Shown in pieces: positions 11,416-23,503 of a DNA stretch of 64,000 nt (position 1 is the stretch's first letter; each line of letters opens with the position of its first letter). The position numbers were made by a program, and so were the translations under genes. Source of the stretch: Liolophura sinensis (taxonomy: Eukaryota > Mollusca > Polyplacophora > Chitonida > Chitonidae); contig NC_088296.1 in assembly GCF_032854445.1 (NCBI RefSeq), positions 23,445,604-23,509,603 of the forward strand, given 5' to 3'. The notes beneath the pieces are model-generated. The model saw only the letters and a list, made by a program, of their open reading frames with translations. It was not told the DNA's origin and ran no database searches.

Positions 11416-13755
11416 CTTACACTTGTATGACCATCATATGTGTCATATCTGCCCATAGGCGCCCATAATAACACTTATCATGTCTCCAGGACGTGATCTA
11501 TCTTCATACACCTACCATCATATGTGTCCATAATCAAACCTATCATGTCTACAGGACATGATCTATCTTCTTAGACCTACCATCATATGTGTCTATAATC
11601 ACACCCATCATGTCTCCAAGATATCATCTATCTTCATACACCTACCATCATATGTGTTCATAATCAAACCTGTCATGTCTCCAGGCCATGATCTATCTTC
11701 TTAGTCGTACCATCATATGTGTCCAAAATCACACCCATCATGTCTCCAGGACATGATCTATATTTATAGACCTACAACCATATGTGTCCATAATCAGACG
11801 CATCATGTCTCCAGGACATAATCTATCTTCAAACACCTACCATCATATGTGCCCATAATCATGTCTCCAGGACATGATCTATCTTGTCAGACCTACCATC
11901 ATATGGGCTCATAATAACACCCATCATGTCTACAGGACATGATCTATCTCCACAGAACGAATATTATATGTGCTCATAATCACACCCATCATCTCTCCAG
12001 GAAATGATCTATCTACATTCACCCACCATCATATGTGCCCATAATCACACCTTTTTTGTCTCCAGGACTTAATCTATCTTCATAAACCTACCATCATATC
12101 TGCCCACATTCACACCAATCATGTCTTCAGGACCTCCATTGACCAACAATCATATTTGCCCATAATAACACCCATCATGTCTCCAGGACATGATCTATCT
12201 TCATACACCTACCACCATATGTGCCCATAATCACACCTATCTTGTCTCCAAAACATAATCTATCTTCACACACCTACCATTTTGTGTGTCCATAGTTATG
12301 TCTCCAGGACATGATTTATCTTGACAGACCTATTATTATAAAGGCCCATAGTAACACCCATCATGTCTACAGGACATGATCTATCTTTATAGACCTACCA
12401 TCATATGTGCCTAAAATCACAATAATCATGTCTCCCTGCCATGATTTTTATTTTTATAGAAATACCATTATATGTGTCTATAATAACACCCATTGTGTTT
12501 CCAGGACATGACTTATCTTCATAGATCTACCATCATATGTGTCCATAATCAAACATATTATGTCTCCAGACATGATCTATCTTTATAGACCTACCATCAT
12601 ATGTATCCATAATCACAACCATCATGTCTCCAGGACATGATCTATCTTCATACAACTACTATCATGTGTGCCCATAATCACACTTATTATGTCTTTAGGA
12701 CATGAACTATCTTTATAGACCTACCATCATATGTGTCCATAATCAGACTCATCATTTCTCCAGGACATTATCTATCTTCAAACACCTACCATCATATGTG
12801 CCCATAATCATGTCTCCAGGACAAAATCTATCTTGTCAGACCTACAATCATTTGTGCCCATAATCACACCTATCATGTCTCTCTGATATTATCTATCTTT
12901 ATAGACATATCATCATATGTGTACATAATCACACCTCGCATGTCTCCAGGAAAAGATCTATCTCCACAGACGTACCATCATATGTGTTCATAATTAAACC
13001 TGTCATGTCTCCACGACATGATCTACCTTCATACACCTACCATGATATGTGCCCATAATAACACCCATAATTTCTCCAGTACATGAACTATCTTCAAAGA
13101 CCTACCATCATAAGTGTCCATAATCAGACGCATCATGTCTCCAGGACATAATCTATCTTCAAACAACTACGATCATATGTGCCCATAATCATGTCTCCAG
13201 GCATTGATCTATCTTCATACACCTACCATCATATGTGCTCATAATCAAACCCATCATGTCTCCACGACATGATCTATCGTCATACACCTACCATCTTAGG
13301 TGTCCATGATCACACCCATCATCTCTCCAGGACATGATCTTTCATAGTACACCTACCATCATTTGTGCCCATAATCAAACCTATTAGTTCTCCAAGACAT
13401 GATCTATCTTCATTGACCTACCATCATATTTGTCCATAATAACACCCATCATGTCTCCAGGACATAATCTTTCTTCATACACCCACCATTATATGTGCCC
13501 TTATTCACACCTATTCTGTCTCCAGGACATGATCTATCTTCATAGACCTACCATCATATGTGTCCATAATCAAACCTGTCATGTCTCCAGGACATAATCT
13601 ATCTTCATACACCTACCACCATATGTGCCCATAATCACACCTATCTTGTCTCCAGAACACAATCTATCTTCATACACCTACCATCATATGTGCCCATAAT
13701 CACACCTATCATGTCTCCAGGACATTATTTATCTTTATAGACCTACCGTCATAAT
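11416..13755. repeat. 65-bp satellite array, about 36 copies
   Basis: A monomer of about 65 bp (catcatatgtg ... cataatcacacc ... ctatcttcatacacctac) repeats over 2.3 kb. catca landmarks at 11516, 11581, 11646 and 11711 give the period directly. Most monomers contain the perfect dyad ATCATGTC-TCCAG-GACATGAT. About four monomers (near 11850, 12290, 12805 and 13180) lack about 10 bp after cataatca. A shared neighbour pattern around three of them indicates block duplication. Confidence 0.95.
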
Positions 13756-16637
13756 TAAACTTCGGGCAGAAATTGCCAGATAGGATTATTTTTCCTGAAG
13801 CGTTTTTGCTTTTTAGGTTTTAATGGAGTATTGGTAATCTTCCTAATTAACCCTGTCTGCGTTGTTTCTTTAAGTACTTGGTTTAACCTCTCCTTTTCGA
13901 AAATGACTTGTTTACAGGTGCACGAACATTAACACGTGACCGAGCCAATACTGGAACAATGCGAGAAACGTGAGCACCATGAAAAGGGTCAGGACAAAAC
14001 CACTAGAAAGTCTGGATTTACTTTTTCGTTAATATCTACCGTATGAAAACAATCAAATAAGTAAATAAGTTAATGAATTAATATATTCCCAAAGCATAAG
14101 TTTTAGAAATATAGTGCACAACAGTGAGAATGCCTATGAGAATGATACTGTATAAATCGCCGTATTTTCTGTTCTTTATTTTGTTTTTCTATATAACTCT
14201 TAGCATTCCCCTACCCTAGGTTACATGAGTACAGTGAAAGTGATAAATGTATATGACATTAGGAAAGATATTGTCTATATCGCGTCTCCATTTTTCGGTG
14301 GTCTCTATTCCCTTCTATTTCATTTGTCAGTTTGCTTCTTTATATTCCCAGTCTAGTTAACAAATTCACTTGACATTGATAGGAGTGGTAACTGTTCATA
14401 TATGTTGTATATTCTCCACAACATATCAAAAAATCAACCCAGCAATTTTGTTATCTTGGTAACCTCCAATGGGGTGTGTAGTAACACTGGCAAAAAAGTT
14501 TTCAGTTCTATCCAAAACCGACAACATTCTGATATATTTTAACTAGGTGAAAAGTAGCAGTGCAGAAATTCATTGTTCATCCACAAACTAAAATGTTTGC
14601 GTGACAGTATTACTCAATCAGGTCTCCTTCACTCTTCAGTTCGGAGGCAAATCTTGGACCCAATTGCGCGAATTGCGCATGTGTAACAGTATCACCGGCA
14701 CTTTACTTCCGGCATTCATGTTTCTTTCACCATACATCTGACCGCCACAGTAGAAGTGTGAAACACCAATGAGGTAAATAATTTATGAACATGCGTTGTT
14801 ACTGTATGCTTTACAGTTAATAACTTAGATCAAAAATCACATTTTCATAAATAAATTGAACTGATTATACAATGCACGATGCTATTTTTTGTTTCTCTTT
14901 TTTTTTTTTTGATGTTTTTTTCTTTATACCAAAAAACCGCCATATTTTACTTTTAAGGATTTGAAATGTAGACGCGGTTATGTTGGTGTTCTTAACAGTA
15001 CTAGACGAGCGCATTACTCTCCTTATTAGAGATATAATTATTGCAATTGCATACAACATGCAAGGGATCCAAAATTGTTCCCAAATTGAGATATTTTGGT
15101 TGTATTTAGGTTCATGACAATTTGGACAATGTACGCTCTATCCGTGAAGTTTATTACAGGAGACAGTATTAACGCTTGATTTATATTTGAAGTGAAACCG
15201 TTCTCTGAGACGTCGTTTTTGTTTTCACATGCCTAATCCCTTCTCTTTCCCACTACCATAAATGACAGTGAAGCTGCACAGTTTGTGCTGAAAATACTAA
15301 TGCCCTTTGAGCTAATATGGCATTTACCAAAACTCAATGTTTCATATTGTCCGCATCACATGTCTCAATGGCTGTCTGTCAGTGTTGAAATTCTGACATC
15401 TATTCAGTTCTGTTACCCTGTCACTTGTTCACAAGTGTAGATGTCTGAGGTTTCCGCGGAAAGTTCTGTTAGCTAATTGTCCAAAAGGTCCATCAGCCCC
15501 TTTTCGACGGAAAGAGCGAATTGCATCGAGTGACGCCATAATTATTCAAAAAGCAGTGGCATGCTGGATATTGGGCGGAGTTCAACATGTTTTGACGGAG
15601 GGCGACACCAGTTCCCTTAAATGGTATCGATCTTACTGTAAATCCTGATTCCGCCTCTGCCGTATTTGACATTGTCTACAGGTTTTAGTATGATATAATC
15701 TTAATAAATAAATATAATTTTATCTGTTGTAGTATATTATCTCACGGTAGTATGTTCTTAAAGGTGGATGCTACGAAATTTTGGTTATGAAAATGTACAT
15801 GTAGCCTATTCGCTGAGAGTGTAGTGTAGAATGTGTGACTGCGTGGAGTTTGTTCTTACCGCATTTTGGTGCACCTATTATTAAACAAATTATTCTCCAT
15901 TTCCGCATTCCCCAGCATGTCAATGTTTTTTTTTTTTAATAATTATGATTTCGTCCGAGGCAAATGCGTTCTTGGTGTCAAAACTAAAGTTTAACTGGAG
16001 TTTAACATTATGAATTAGAAAAAGTGTTTTAATTTGATTTTCTTTGCAGGAATATGAACTTCCAACATACCCATGTGTAGAGCTTGTGTTGTTATGCGTA
16101 ACTGACTAAAGGCGATTTTGGTAGGAAGTATCACTGATTTTACAGACAGCTGAATACGACTCTCAAAATGAAACAGACTATAAACGAAGACTTATTATTC
16201 ATGATCGCTTGTGTTGGTGTTGAAATCACTGGTATTGTTGATCAAGTAGGACGAGGGCACTGCTGTTTAATGAGCTTTAAGATTTGTCTCCCTTTCTTAG
16301 AAGACCGGTGAAGCCCATAAAACATAACGTTGTGCGTTGTGAACGTTGCTGTGTTTGTATTCTACCTAAGAGTTTTATGAGCGCAAAATACTGAAATCTA
16401 TGAAGTACCTAATGAAAGAATAAAATGTTACAAAGCTTCGGGTTGCTTGTTTAAAAGTGAGAACGAGTTTTAGAGTCCCCGACTGCTGAATGGTTACGTA
16501 TCCACCAGTCACTAACATATTAGCATGCTGCCATCGCTGGGTTTAGTCGTCTTCACTGCTTCCTTCAGTCCATGTGATGTAAATATACATGTACCTACGA
16601 TGTAAAGCATTCATTGCAATTGTCTGTCATAAAGCTG
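13756..16637. other. AT-rich intergenic DNA
   Basis: No gene or RNA recognised. A SINE-A tail fragment lies at 14745-14786 (gtgaaacaccaatgaggt). The remainder looks unique and non-coding; open frames such as 14865-15059 are low complexity. Confidence 0.5.
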
Positions 16638-17008
16638 TTAATTTATTTATTTATTTATTTACATATTTGATTGGTGTTTTACGCCGTACTCAAAAATATT
16701 TTACTTGGTTTAAACAATATTTATTTCGCATCATCAAAGTGGATATGTGAAAAGGCAATGCCTATATAAACACCGCTCCACAAATATTTCACTTGTACCC
16801 GCGACGGCCAAAATTATGGTGGGAGGAAACCGAACAGAGCCCGGGAAAACCCACGACCATCTGCAGGTTGCTGAGAGGCCGTCCCACTTATGGCCGGAGA
16901 GGAAGCCAGCATGAGCTGGACTTGAACTCACAGCTACCACATTGGTGAGAGGCACCTAGGCCATTTTGCCGTCCTGGCGTGCTAACTCCCTCGGCCACGG
17001 AGGCTAAA
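16638..17008 (-). mobile_element. SINE-A, near full length, with internal insertion
   Basis: Reverse-strand copy running from a cggccgagggagt-type head at about 17000 to the (AAAT)n tail at 16638-16665. It includes the gttcaagtccagctcatgc block, the ctgcagatggtcgtggg block and the acggcgtaaaacacc tail. About 70-80 bp of unrelated sequence (near 16700-16780) interrupts the body. Confidence 0.85.
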
Positions 17009-17150
17009 GCTATTAATAAATTTGGATATGTCAGAAAGGCCGAGATAACTTGCTGTCATTACAAGAGCGAGACTCCACATATGCATGTTAACAGGATTAC
17101 TAGGATGTCTGGCCACTTGACAGATTGCAGCTTTAGTGGCGTCAGAAACT

Positions 17151-17601
17151 GGACACAGACCCCCATTACAACTTCCGTTTTTCGGTAGGGACGATTGTAG
17201 TTCTGTGTATTTCAGGGTGTAAAGTCTTTTTTTGCCGCCAGCCTGCCGTTTTTGGTGTACAGGTGCATGCTTGGTATCAAATGATGGAAATTGTCTAAGC
17301 TTTGGGCAGGTATGAGTTTTAATGGTGAAAGTTTGAAATTCTGGGCGAGAGGACACAAGGAGACAGGTGGTGATGAGGCTGTGAGTGACGTCCCCTTGGC
17401 GTTGCTAGGCACCCCTCCCAGCTGCCGGCATGGAAAGGTCCAGATTTTGACGGTCAACCTATGTCAAGATTTTTACAGCTTCTTTCTCACAGGCTGGGCA
17501 GGTATGCACCAAAGCTTATTGGCCTCGGAATGTTTGGGACTGAGCTACAGCGCTAAACGTTAACATTGTCGCTTATGGAAAACTAATGGGGGTCTGTGGC
17601 C
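17151..17601 (+). repeat. Left direct repeat of the 3.36-kb element (TIR-bounded)
   Basis: Begins ggacacagaccccc and ends gggggtctgtggcc. Its open frames are broken by indels relative to the right copy, so it is not coding. Confidence 0.85.
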
Positions 17602-20059
17602 TGATCTGTCCACTTGTGCCAAAACATGTAATATGTCACTGTGTGCTCAGATTTCGCAGCAGCCTGATAATATTTGGTGGGTACATCTGCGATGTGGTTT
17701 GCATTGACATGGAACTTGATTGAGCAGTTTTAAAGGCTTTTTAATTCTATATTTTCCCCACATATCCATTTTGTCTAAAAATCGGCTAAAACCGCTCTGT
17801 GGTCAAGGGTAGTACAGGAGTATAAACAGACTGGAACAAACACAGACAACGTTTCATTGTTCCTGGTTTTTAAAATGTCTCTTTTGGGGCTGACATTTGA
17901 TAAATAATGCAAAATTTGAGTGCTGCGAGTGAAATTGGAGTATGCTGGCTGATAGATAGGGTGGTGTGATTAAGGATGGTCAATAAGGCCTTGCATCACA
18001 TATAAGGGCCCAGCCTCACACAGGTGGATAAAAACACATCAGCAGATTAATTTACTTGGCTAGAGTAGTAGAGAGGGCCAGTGTGCATTTAATTTACAAA
18101 CCAAGTCAGGTTCCTCCCATGTGTGCCACCACACACTAGGTAAATGTGCTTCAAATCATCCTGCAGGTCACAAAACATTAAAAACAGGCATCTCTGCTGT
18201 AACACAGTCTGCTGTTTTGGGCATAGACTTGAAGTGGACAAGGTAAATTTTCCTCTTTAAACTTAAAAATAAACCACTGTAGGCATGTAGTTTTCATTGC
18301 ATGTGTATATTCATTCCTCTGACAAGTTACATGTGCACTCACACAGTATGTGTGGCGTTGGAACAAAAATGATCAATTTCAAGTTTCTAGCATACATGTA
18401 AGTGTGATCTGTTGGAATATTGCCCTTGTGAAAATGAGTCTCTGCCCCACCAGGTGTCTGTTTCTCCACCAGAACATAGTACGCTGTTCCTGCGACATCT
18501 CAAGGAGTTTTTGTTTTAGTATCTGGCCCAGTGTGGCATCCACCTCCCTGGGCAACTGGGATTTTTTTTATGTTTCCAATGTCCTCACACACAAGTTAGA
18601 AATTAGACAGCTACATATGGCTTTCACATCCTAGTTTAATACCTATTGAGCTTTCGTCTTGGTTTCCCTCTTTAGATCTTGTCTCCCAAACATGGCGTCA
18701 GTGAACTTTGCCTGGTTTATGCATATATTGAACTGGGATCTACCTAGGTGAGTGGGGTCTACTAGCCGTTCAGCTTCCTCAAAGGCCTGACCATTCGGAT
18801 GCAGTCTTCCACTCCCTTGGCCGACCTAGAATCCCCGTCATTGGTCCGGTACTACACCATGACACATACCCCTCCAGCCCCCCCCCCCTCCCCCCCAACC
18901 GGGAAAACGTCACAGGTTTCTCATATATGTACGGACAGTTTGAATGTCCATTCCTCATGCCCACCCAGGAACACCCAGTGTGGAACCTGATTACGGATGT
19001 AATTTCTCACTGATTGTTTGAGGATTTCTGTGTTGTTACAGGTTAAAAAGTATAGCTTTTCCCCTCTTCTTGGGTCCCTTCAACATGTCTTGGGAGGGTT
19101 GCCTTGCTGACTGTCTGAATGACCAATGTGCATGTACTGTGTGGCTTTATTTTTGTAAGTGGCAAATTCATATTTCTCCCCTCTACTTATCTCTTGTAGA
19201 TGCCAGTGTCACACTTTGGTGTTTGTTATGTGGAAAGTACTAATTTAGTCTGAGGCAACAACACAGGTGGTGGGATTCTTTTGCACTGTGAGTTGAGGTA
19301 AGCCAGCCAACCAATGGCAGCCATGGGGGAGACGGGAAAGGGGGGTAGTGTGGGGGCGGGGGGGGGGGGATAGTGGGTGATCTTTTAAAGGGTTTTATCA
19401 TGTGAATCACTATGTAAAAGGGATACTAGTCTTTTCTTTAGCCCTATCCATGGAAACTGTGCCTATGAGCATTTCTATATCAATTTGGATGCATATGTTT
19501 ACTTTGATGGTGATCAAAATGTACTTTTCTGGAATTTTGAAACTCCGCTTTGCTACCCACCTGTATCACTTTAAGTCAAATTTTGCACAAAGTTGCTAAA
19601 AGGTATGTCCTATATTTTGTAAGTGAATTGTCAGATAAATTACCTGTCTTTTGATATATATTTTGACACTTTTGGCTTTTAAGTATTTTCTTAACACTGC
19701 TGTAAACAAGAAAATCTACTTGAAAATCCATAATTTTCTAAATGTTTGTCAATGGAAAATGTAAAATACTTTGTCATTGGAATTTTTTCATTTTTCTTGC
19801 AGATATACATACCAGCTTTCCAAAACATTTGACCTGGTTGAGATATTTTGAACGGTATGTGCACTACAGAGCTTTGAACTTTGTGCTTGAGGACGGACAA
19901 ACAGACACATTTCCAAGATAGGGGTACCCCAAGTTAAATTCCTCCCACTCAAAAGTTTTTGCATGTATCAAGCTGTAACTTTATGTGTGAGGTTTAGAGG
20001 TAGTAAGCATTATGTGGTGCAAAAATTATTGATTTTGAAAAAAGTTGGCTGGTGTGATA
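17602..20059. other. Interior of the 3.36-kb element, non-coding
   Basis: No significant open frame. It contains a C-run at 18880-18899 and a G-run at about 19358-19370. I see no purine tract of LTR-element type just before 20060 and no obvious tRNA-primer site after 17601. Confidence 0.5.
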
Positions 20060-20512
20060 GGACACAGACCCCCATTACAACTTCCGTTTTTCGGTAGGGA
20101 CGATTGTAGTTCTGTGTATTTCAGGGTGTAAAGTCTTTTTTTGCCGCCAGCCTGCCGTTTTTGGTGTACAGGTGCATGCTTGGTATCAAAATGATGGAAA
20201 TTGTCTAAGCTTTGGGCAGGTATGAGTTTTAATGGTGAAAGTTTGAAATTCTGGGCGAGAGGACACAAGGAGACAGGTGGTGATGAGGCTGCGAGTGACG
20301 TCCCCTTGGCGTTGCTAGGCACCCCTCCCAGCTGCCGGCATGGAAAGGTCCAGATTTTGACGGTCAACCTATGTCAAGATTTTTACAGCTTCTTTCTCAC
20401 AGGCTGGGCCAGGTATGCACCAAAGCTTATTGGCCTCGGAATGTTTGGGACTGAGCTACAGCGCTAAACGTTAACATTGTCGCTTATGGAAAACTAATGG
20501 GGGTCTGTGGCC
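20060..20512 (+). repeat. Right direct repeat of the 3.36-kb element (TIR-bounded)
   Basis: Near-identical to 17151-17601. Visible differences include one extra A in the atcaaaatgatgg stretch, gtgagt against gcgagt, and one extra C in gggccagg. Confidence 0.85.
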
Positions 20513-20516
20513 AACT

Positions 20517-22360
20517 AGGGACCCAGGGGGCCCACTGCTTCCTCATTTTTCAACTCTTAGAGGTTTCACTATCTAAAGCGTAACAAACAGTCCACAAATA
20601 AATTAACTACCTGGATTGTTCATTCTTGTTTATTGATTTATTGTGTAAGTATATGACTATAGACAGCTGTAGCTATACAATTTAGAGATTTAACAAATGA
20701 GAAAAAAAACATCATTTAATAAGTAAATTGTCTAACTTAGATTAGAACTTTAAAGACTCATTTATTTTTCTCTAGAGGAAATACGAATTCACTATTCCAA
20801 TGTCTCGGTGCTCCCAAAAATAGCTGAGAACTCGTCTTCGGCAGATTAGGGCCGCGGAAGAGGGCCCTGCAGAAGAGCGCCCTCTGGCCCTGAAGTAAAG
20901 GTCTCGTGTAGTTGATGTTAATAAGCTTGTTCATGTGTAAGACAAATTTTTTCTCACGCTTGAAACATGCGTCACTCAGCTTAGCCATACAAATCATACC
21001 TGCAATAAAATGATGCATATTATATATATAGAAAATAGAATATACACGTTGTCGAACAGCCAGTACGGCACATCAATATATCTATGTTTCAAGCGTAACC
21101 AAAACACCATTATATGTTCAGTGTGATTTCACGCGGCGAGCTTAGAAATCGTCAGTCAACTGACAAAACCAGTCATTAATTATTAGCTCATCTGGAAACC
21201 ACGGTACCCTTTGAGAATCGTAATGATTTTTGCATTCCATCCTTGATTTTATCTCGTGTCGACACGGTTAGTCTAGTTTAAGAGCACTAATACTCCGCCT
21301 TACTCTCTGCTTGCTGCTTGTCATCTGACACTATACACATAGTGCGTGCTGTTAGATGGGGTTTTAGGGATCATCAGCTCGAGAAAAGTGAATACCAGAG
21401 TTTACACACTAGCTCCATAGTTGCGGGGGGTTGTTCGTCTTACGAATCCACCGGTTTACCAGCGGATCACAGGCGTTCAAATGACTTGTACCGGGTGTTC
21501 AAGTGACGAATACCATGTGTTCAAGTGACGCACTAATTTCGCAGATTCCATTTAAAATTGGTTGGTTCATTCTTCGGGATTTGAAATCGGATCTCTGTCC
21601 AGCTCTCTGCCATCTGGTATTATTGGGTATTCCTCATTTGCTACTGCTAGTATAAGCGCTAGAAAGCTGGTCCCGTTACACTCTTCCAGGTAAGGCCACC
21701 ATCGTACTATCTTTTCTCCATATTGTATAACACCACGTCGAGCATAACGCCCTTTGTTCCAACTATTTACAACAACTGAAGATAAATTTCCATTTTTAGC
21801 ACAGCAGATTAAATTTTACGAACTACCGGATTTATTTGCAAGCAAATTTGTTTTTGGCAATAATCAGAAAATATCTATTCTGAATGGGTCGTTTCACGTA
21901 TTTGCACAAAATTGATTTAAAGCGGTATATAGTACATTGCTGGGGTAAACATAGAAATTTGCAGCATTGTTTCAGACTAACGTAAGTTAACTTAATGGGT
22001 ACCTTTAAACTTTACTAAATTTACTAAATTGGTGAATGCGAACATGAACGAACATAATACGAAGTAAACGAATTTGTTAAACTTATGGAGTTTGTCACGA
22101 CACCATGTGTAATGGATAACATCTTAAGAGCTTCATATAAGATCACGTCAATACTGGTATATTAGTGAAATACATGTACATAGTATTACAAACCTATACA
22201 TTGGCGTCGCATACGCATTAATTAAGGTGAATCTTAATATTTAGAAAATTTCGTCCGCTTTAGTCGCTAGAACGGCGATTTCATGAAACGAATGACTCTT
22301 GTCAAACAATGAAACCACTGTGTACGATAGTCATCGTCTTTGGTTTCGGTGTTCACGCTA
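20517..22360. other. Non-coding, no recognisable feature
   Basis: Spacer upstream of nAChR gene 1. Open frames (for example the reverse frame at 20758-21018) have no recognisable motif. Confidence 0.45.
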
Positions 22361-22427
22361 GATGATCACCCAGCGTTGGCCGTCTTTTGTCACCTCGTTC
22401 GCAAACAACCTCGACTGGGTGATCATC
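22361..22427. repeat. Perfect 13-bp inverted repeat
   Basis: gatgatcacccag at 22361-22373 and its exact reverse complement at 22415-22427 enclose a 41-bp loop, about 1 kb upstream of the gene 1 start codon. Confidence 0.8.
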
Positions 22428-23120
22428 AGGCTGGATCAACTCCACCTCAGGCCTTACCTGTAACTGACAATTACTGATGTCCAATCCGGCAACGTGCACC
22501 ATATGTTTTATTGTACTTTACAAACCGCTAGGTGTTACAGAGCACACAGTGGGAAATAAAGTGTGGGGGTGCTAAGAACAATGCTACCATGAACACTCAC
22601 ATCTCACTAATACTATTTTGGTGAATACAAATATGACGCAGTTCGGAAATGAATGCCAGCCCGGAAATTGGAGATCCGGTGATACCCCCAGTGTGAGCAA
22701 AAACAAAATGGCCACACAATACTGAAGCATAGAGGAAAAGGCCCATGTTTGCCACTCTGTCGGCGACCAGTAAGCCCTGGATGTAGAAATGCATGTCACC
22801 TGAGCTCTTTAAATTGCGCAGACTATCTGGAAAGCTGAAATTATACAAATCCCACGACGACACTATCGCTGACAGCGATTCAAAAATGGACATTTCCTAT
22901 GCTATACCATTACAGGGTCAATGTTTTTCGTTCACACCGGCTGTTACTAAGGAGATCACATGGTCTCTACCTTACTGGTCATCTAATAGAATCACGCATA
23001 TTCGATATTAGCTGCACGGAATTATTGTAATTCCAGATAGAAATGCACGGTTAGTATTTCGGATTTCGCAGGACAACGAATCGATAGCTTGGCGAAGCGA
23101 AACTAATCGCTTTCGACGAA

Positions 23121-23222
23121 TTCATTTATTTATTTATTTGACTGGTGTTTTTGACCGTAGTCAAGAATATTTCACTTCTACGACGCACGGTGACCAGCAT
23201 TATGGTGGGAGGAAGCAGGGTC
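23121..23222 (-). mobile_element. SINE-A, 3' part
   Basis: Reverse-strand tail and 3' body: an (AAAT)n tail read as ttatttatttattt, then the complement of the aacaccagtcaaat, ttcttgactacgg and cataatgctggtcacc blocks. Lies 220 bp upstream of the gene 1 start codon. Confidence 0.8.
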
Positions 23223-23442
23223 GATTAATAAAAGTTTTATATCCACTTTTGCTTTTCAGTGGCTAAAATCTATATGTTTGTTCTGACAATAACACCTTGT
23301 ATCTTCTAATCACAGGGATCGATGCAGAGCAAAAGTGCCGTCACACGAACGAGACGTACAGTTTGTTCAAGGGACACAACTCAATACCAATTTAAGCAGA
23401 AGACGAATAAATGTTGACACTAGTACATCGCCCACTTTCAGC

Positions 23443-23503
23443 ATGTCGATCGCTTTCATGGCGTTAGGGTTGTTTGGCTTCCAGCAGTGTGTCTCGGGCC
23501 TCG
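23443..23503 (+). CDS. Gene 1 exon 1: signal peptide
   Basis: ATG at 23443 opens a hydrophobic leader (MSIAFMALGLFGFQQCVSG) and ends in phase 1 at a strong donor (tcg|gtaagt). Upstream in-frame sequence has no ATG back to the previous stop, so this start is preferred. Confidence 0.85.

Larger units (their letters stand above)
17151..20512. mobile_element. 3.36-kb repeat-bounded element with 0.45-kb direct-repeat ends
   Basis: Two copies of a 451/453-bp sequence (17151-17601 and 20060-20512) in the same orientation flank 2458 bp of unique sequence. I see only a handful of differences between them by eye. Each copy has terminal inverted repeats, ggacacagacccccatta and its near-complement taatgggggtctgtggcc. 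AACT lies directly outside both outer ends (17147-17150 and 20513-20516), as a 4-bp target-site duplication would. The interior has no open frame resembling a transposase, integrase or reverse transcriptase, so this would be a non-autonomous element. It could be LTR-like (a LARD or TRIM without the usual TG/CA ends), a composite of two miniature DNA transposons, or a chance pair of insertions. Confidence 0.6.

Noticed and set aside
17212-20467. Similar open frames of 80-124 codons in both direct repeats of the 3.36-kb element
   Set aside because: Single-base indels between the otherwise near-identical copies shift the frames, so they are not under coding constraint.
22584-22893. Reverse-strand frame of 98 codons with an ATG and a hydrophobic middle, divergent to gene 1
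   Set aside because: No recognisable family, an equally good overlapping frame, and no splice or promoter evidence. Transcript data would be needed to revive it.
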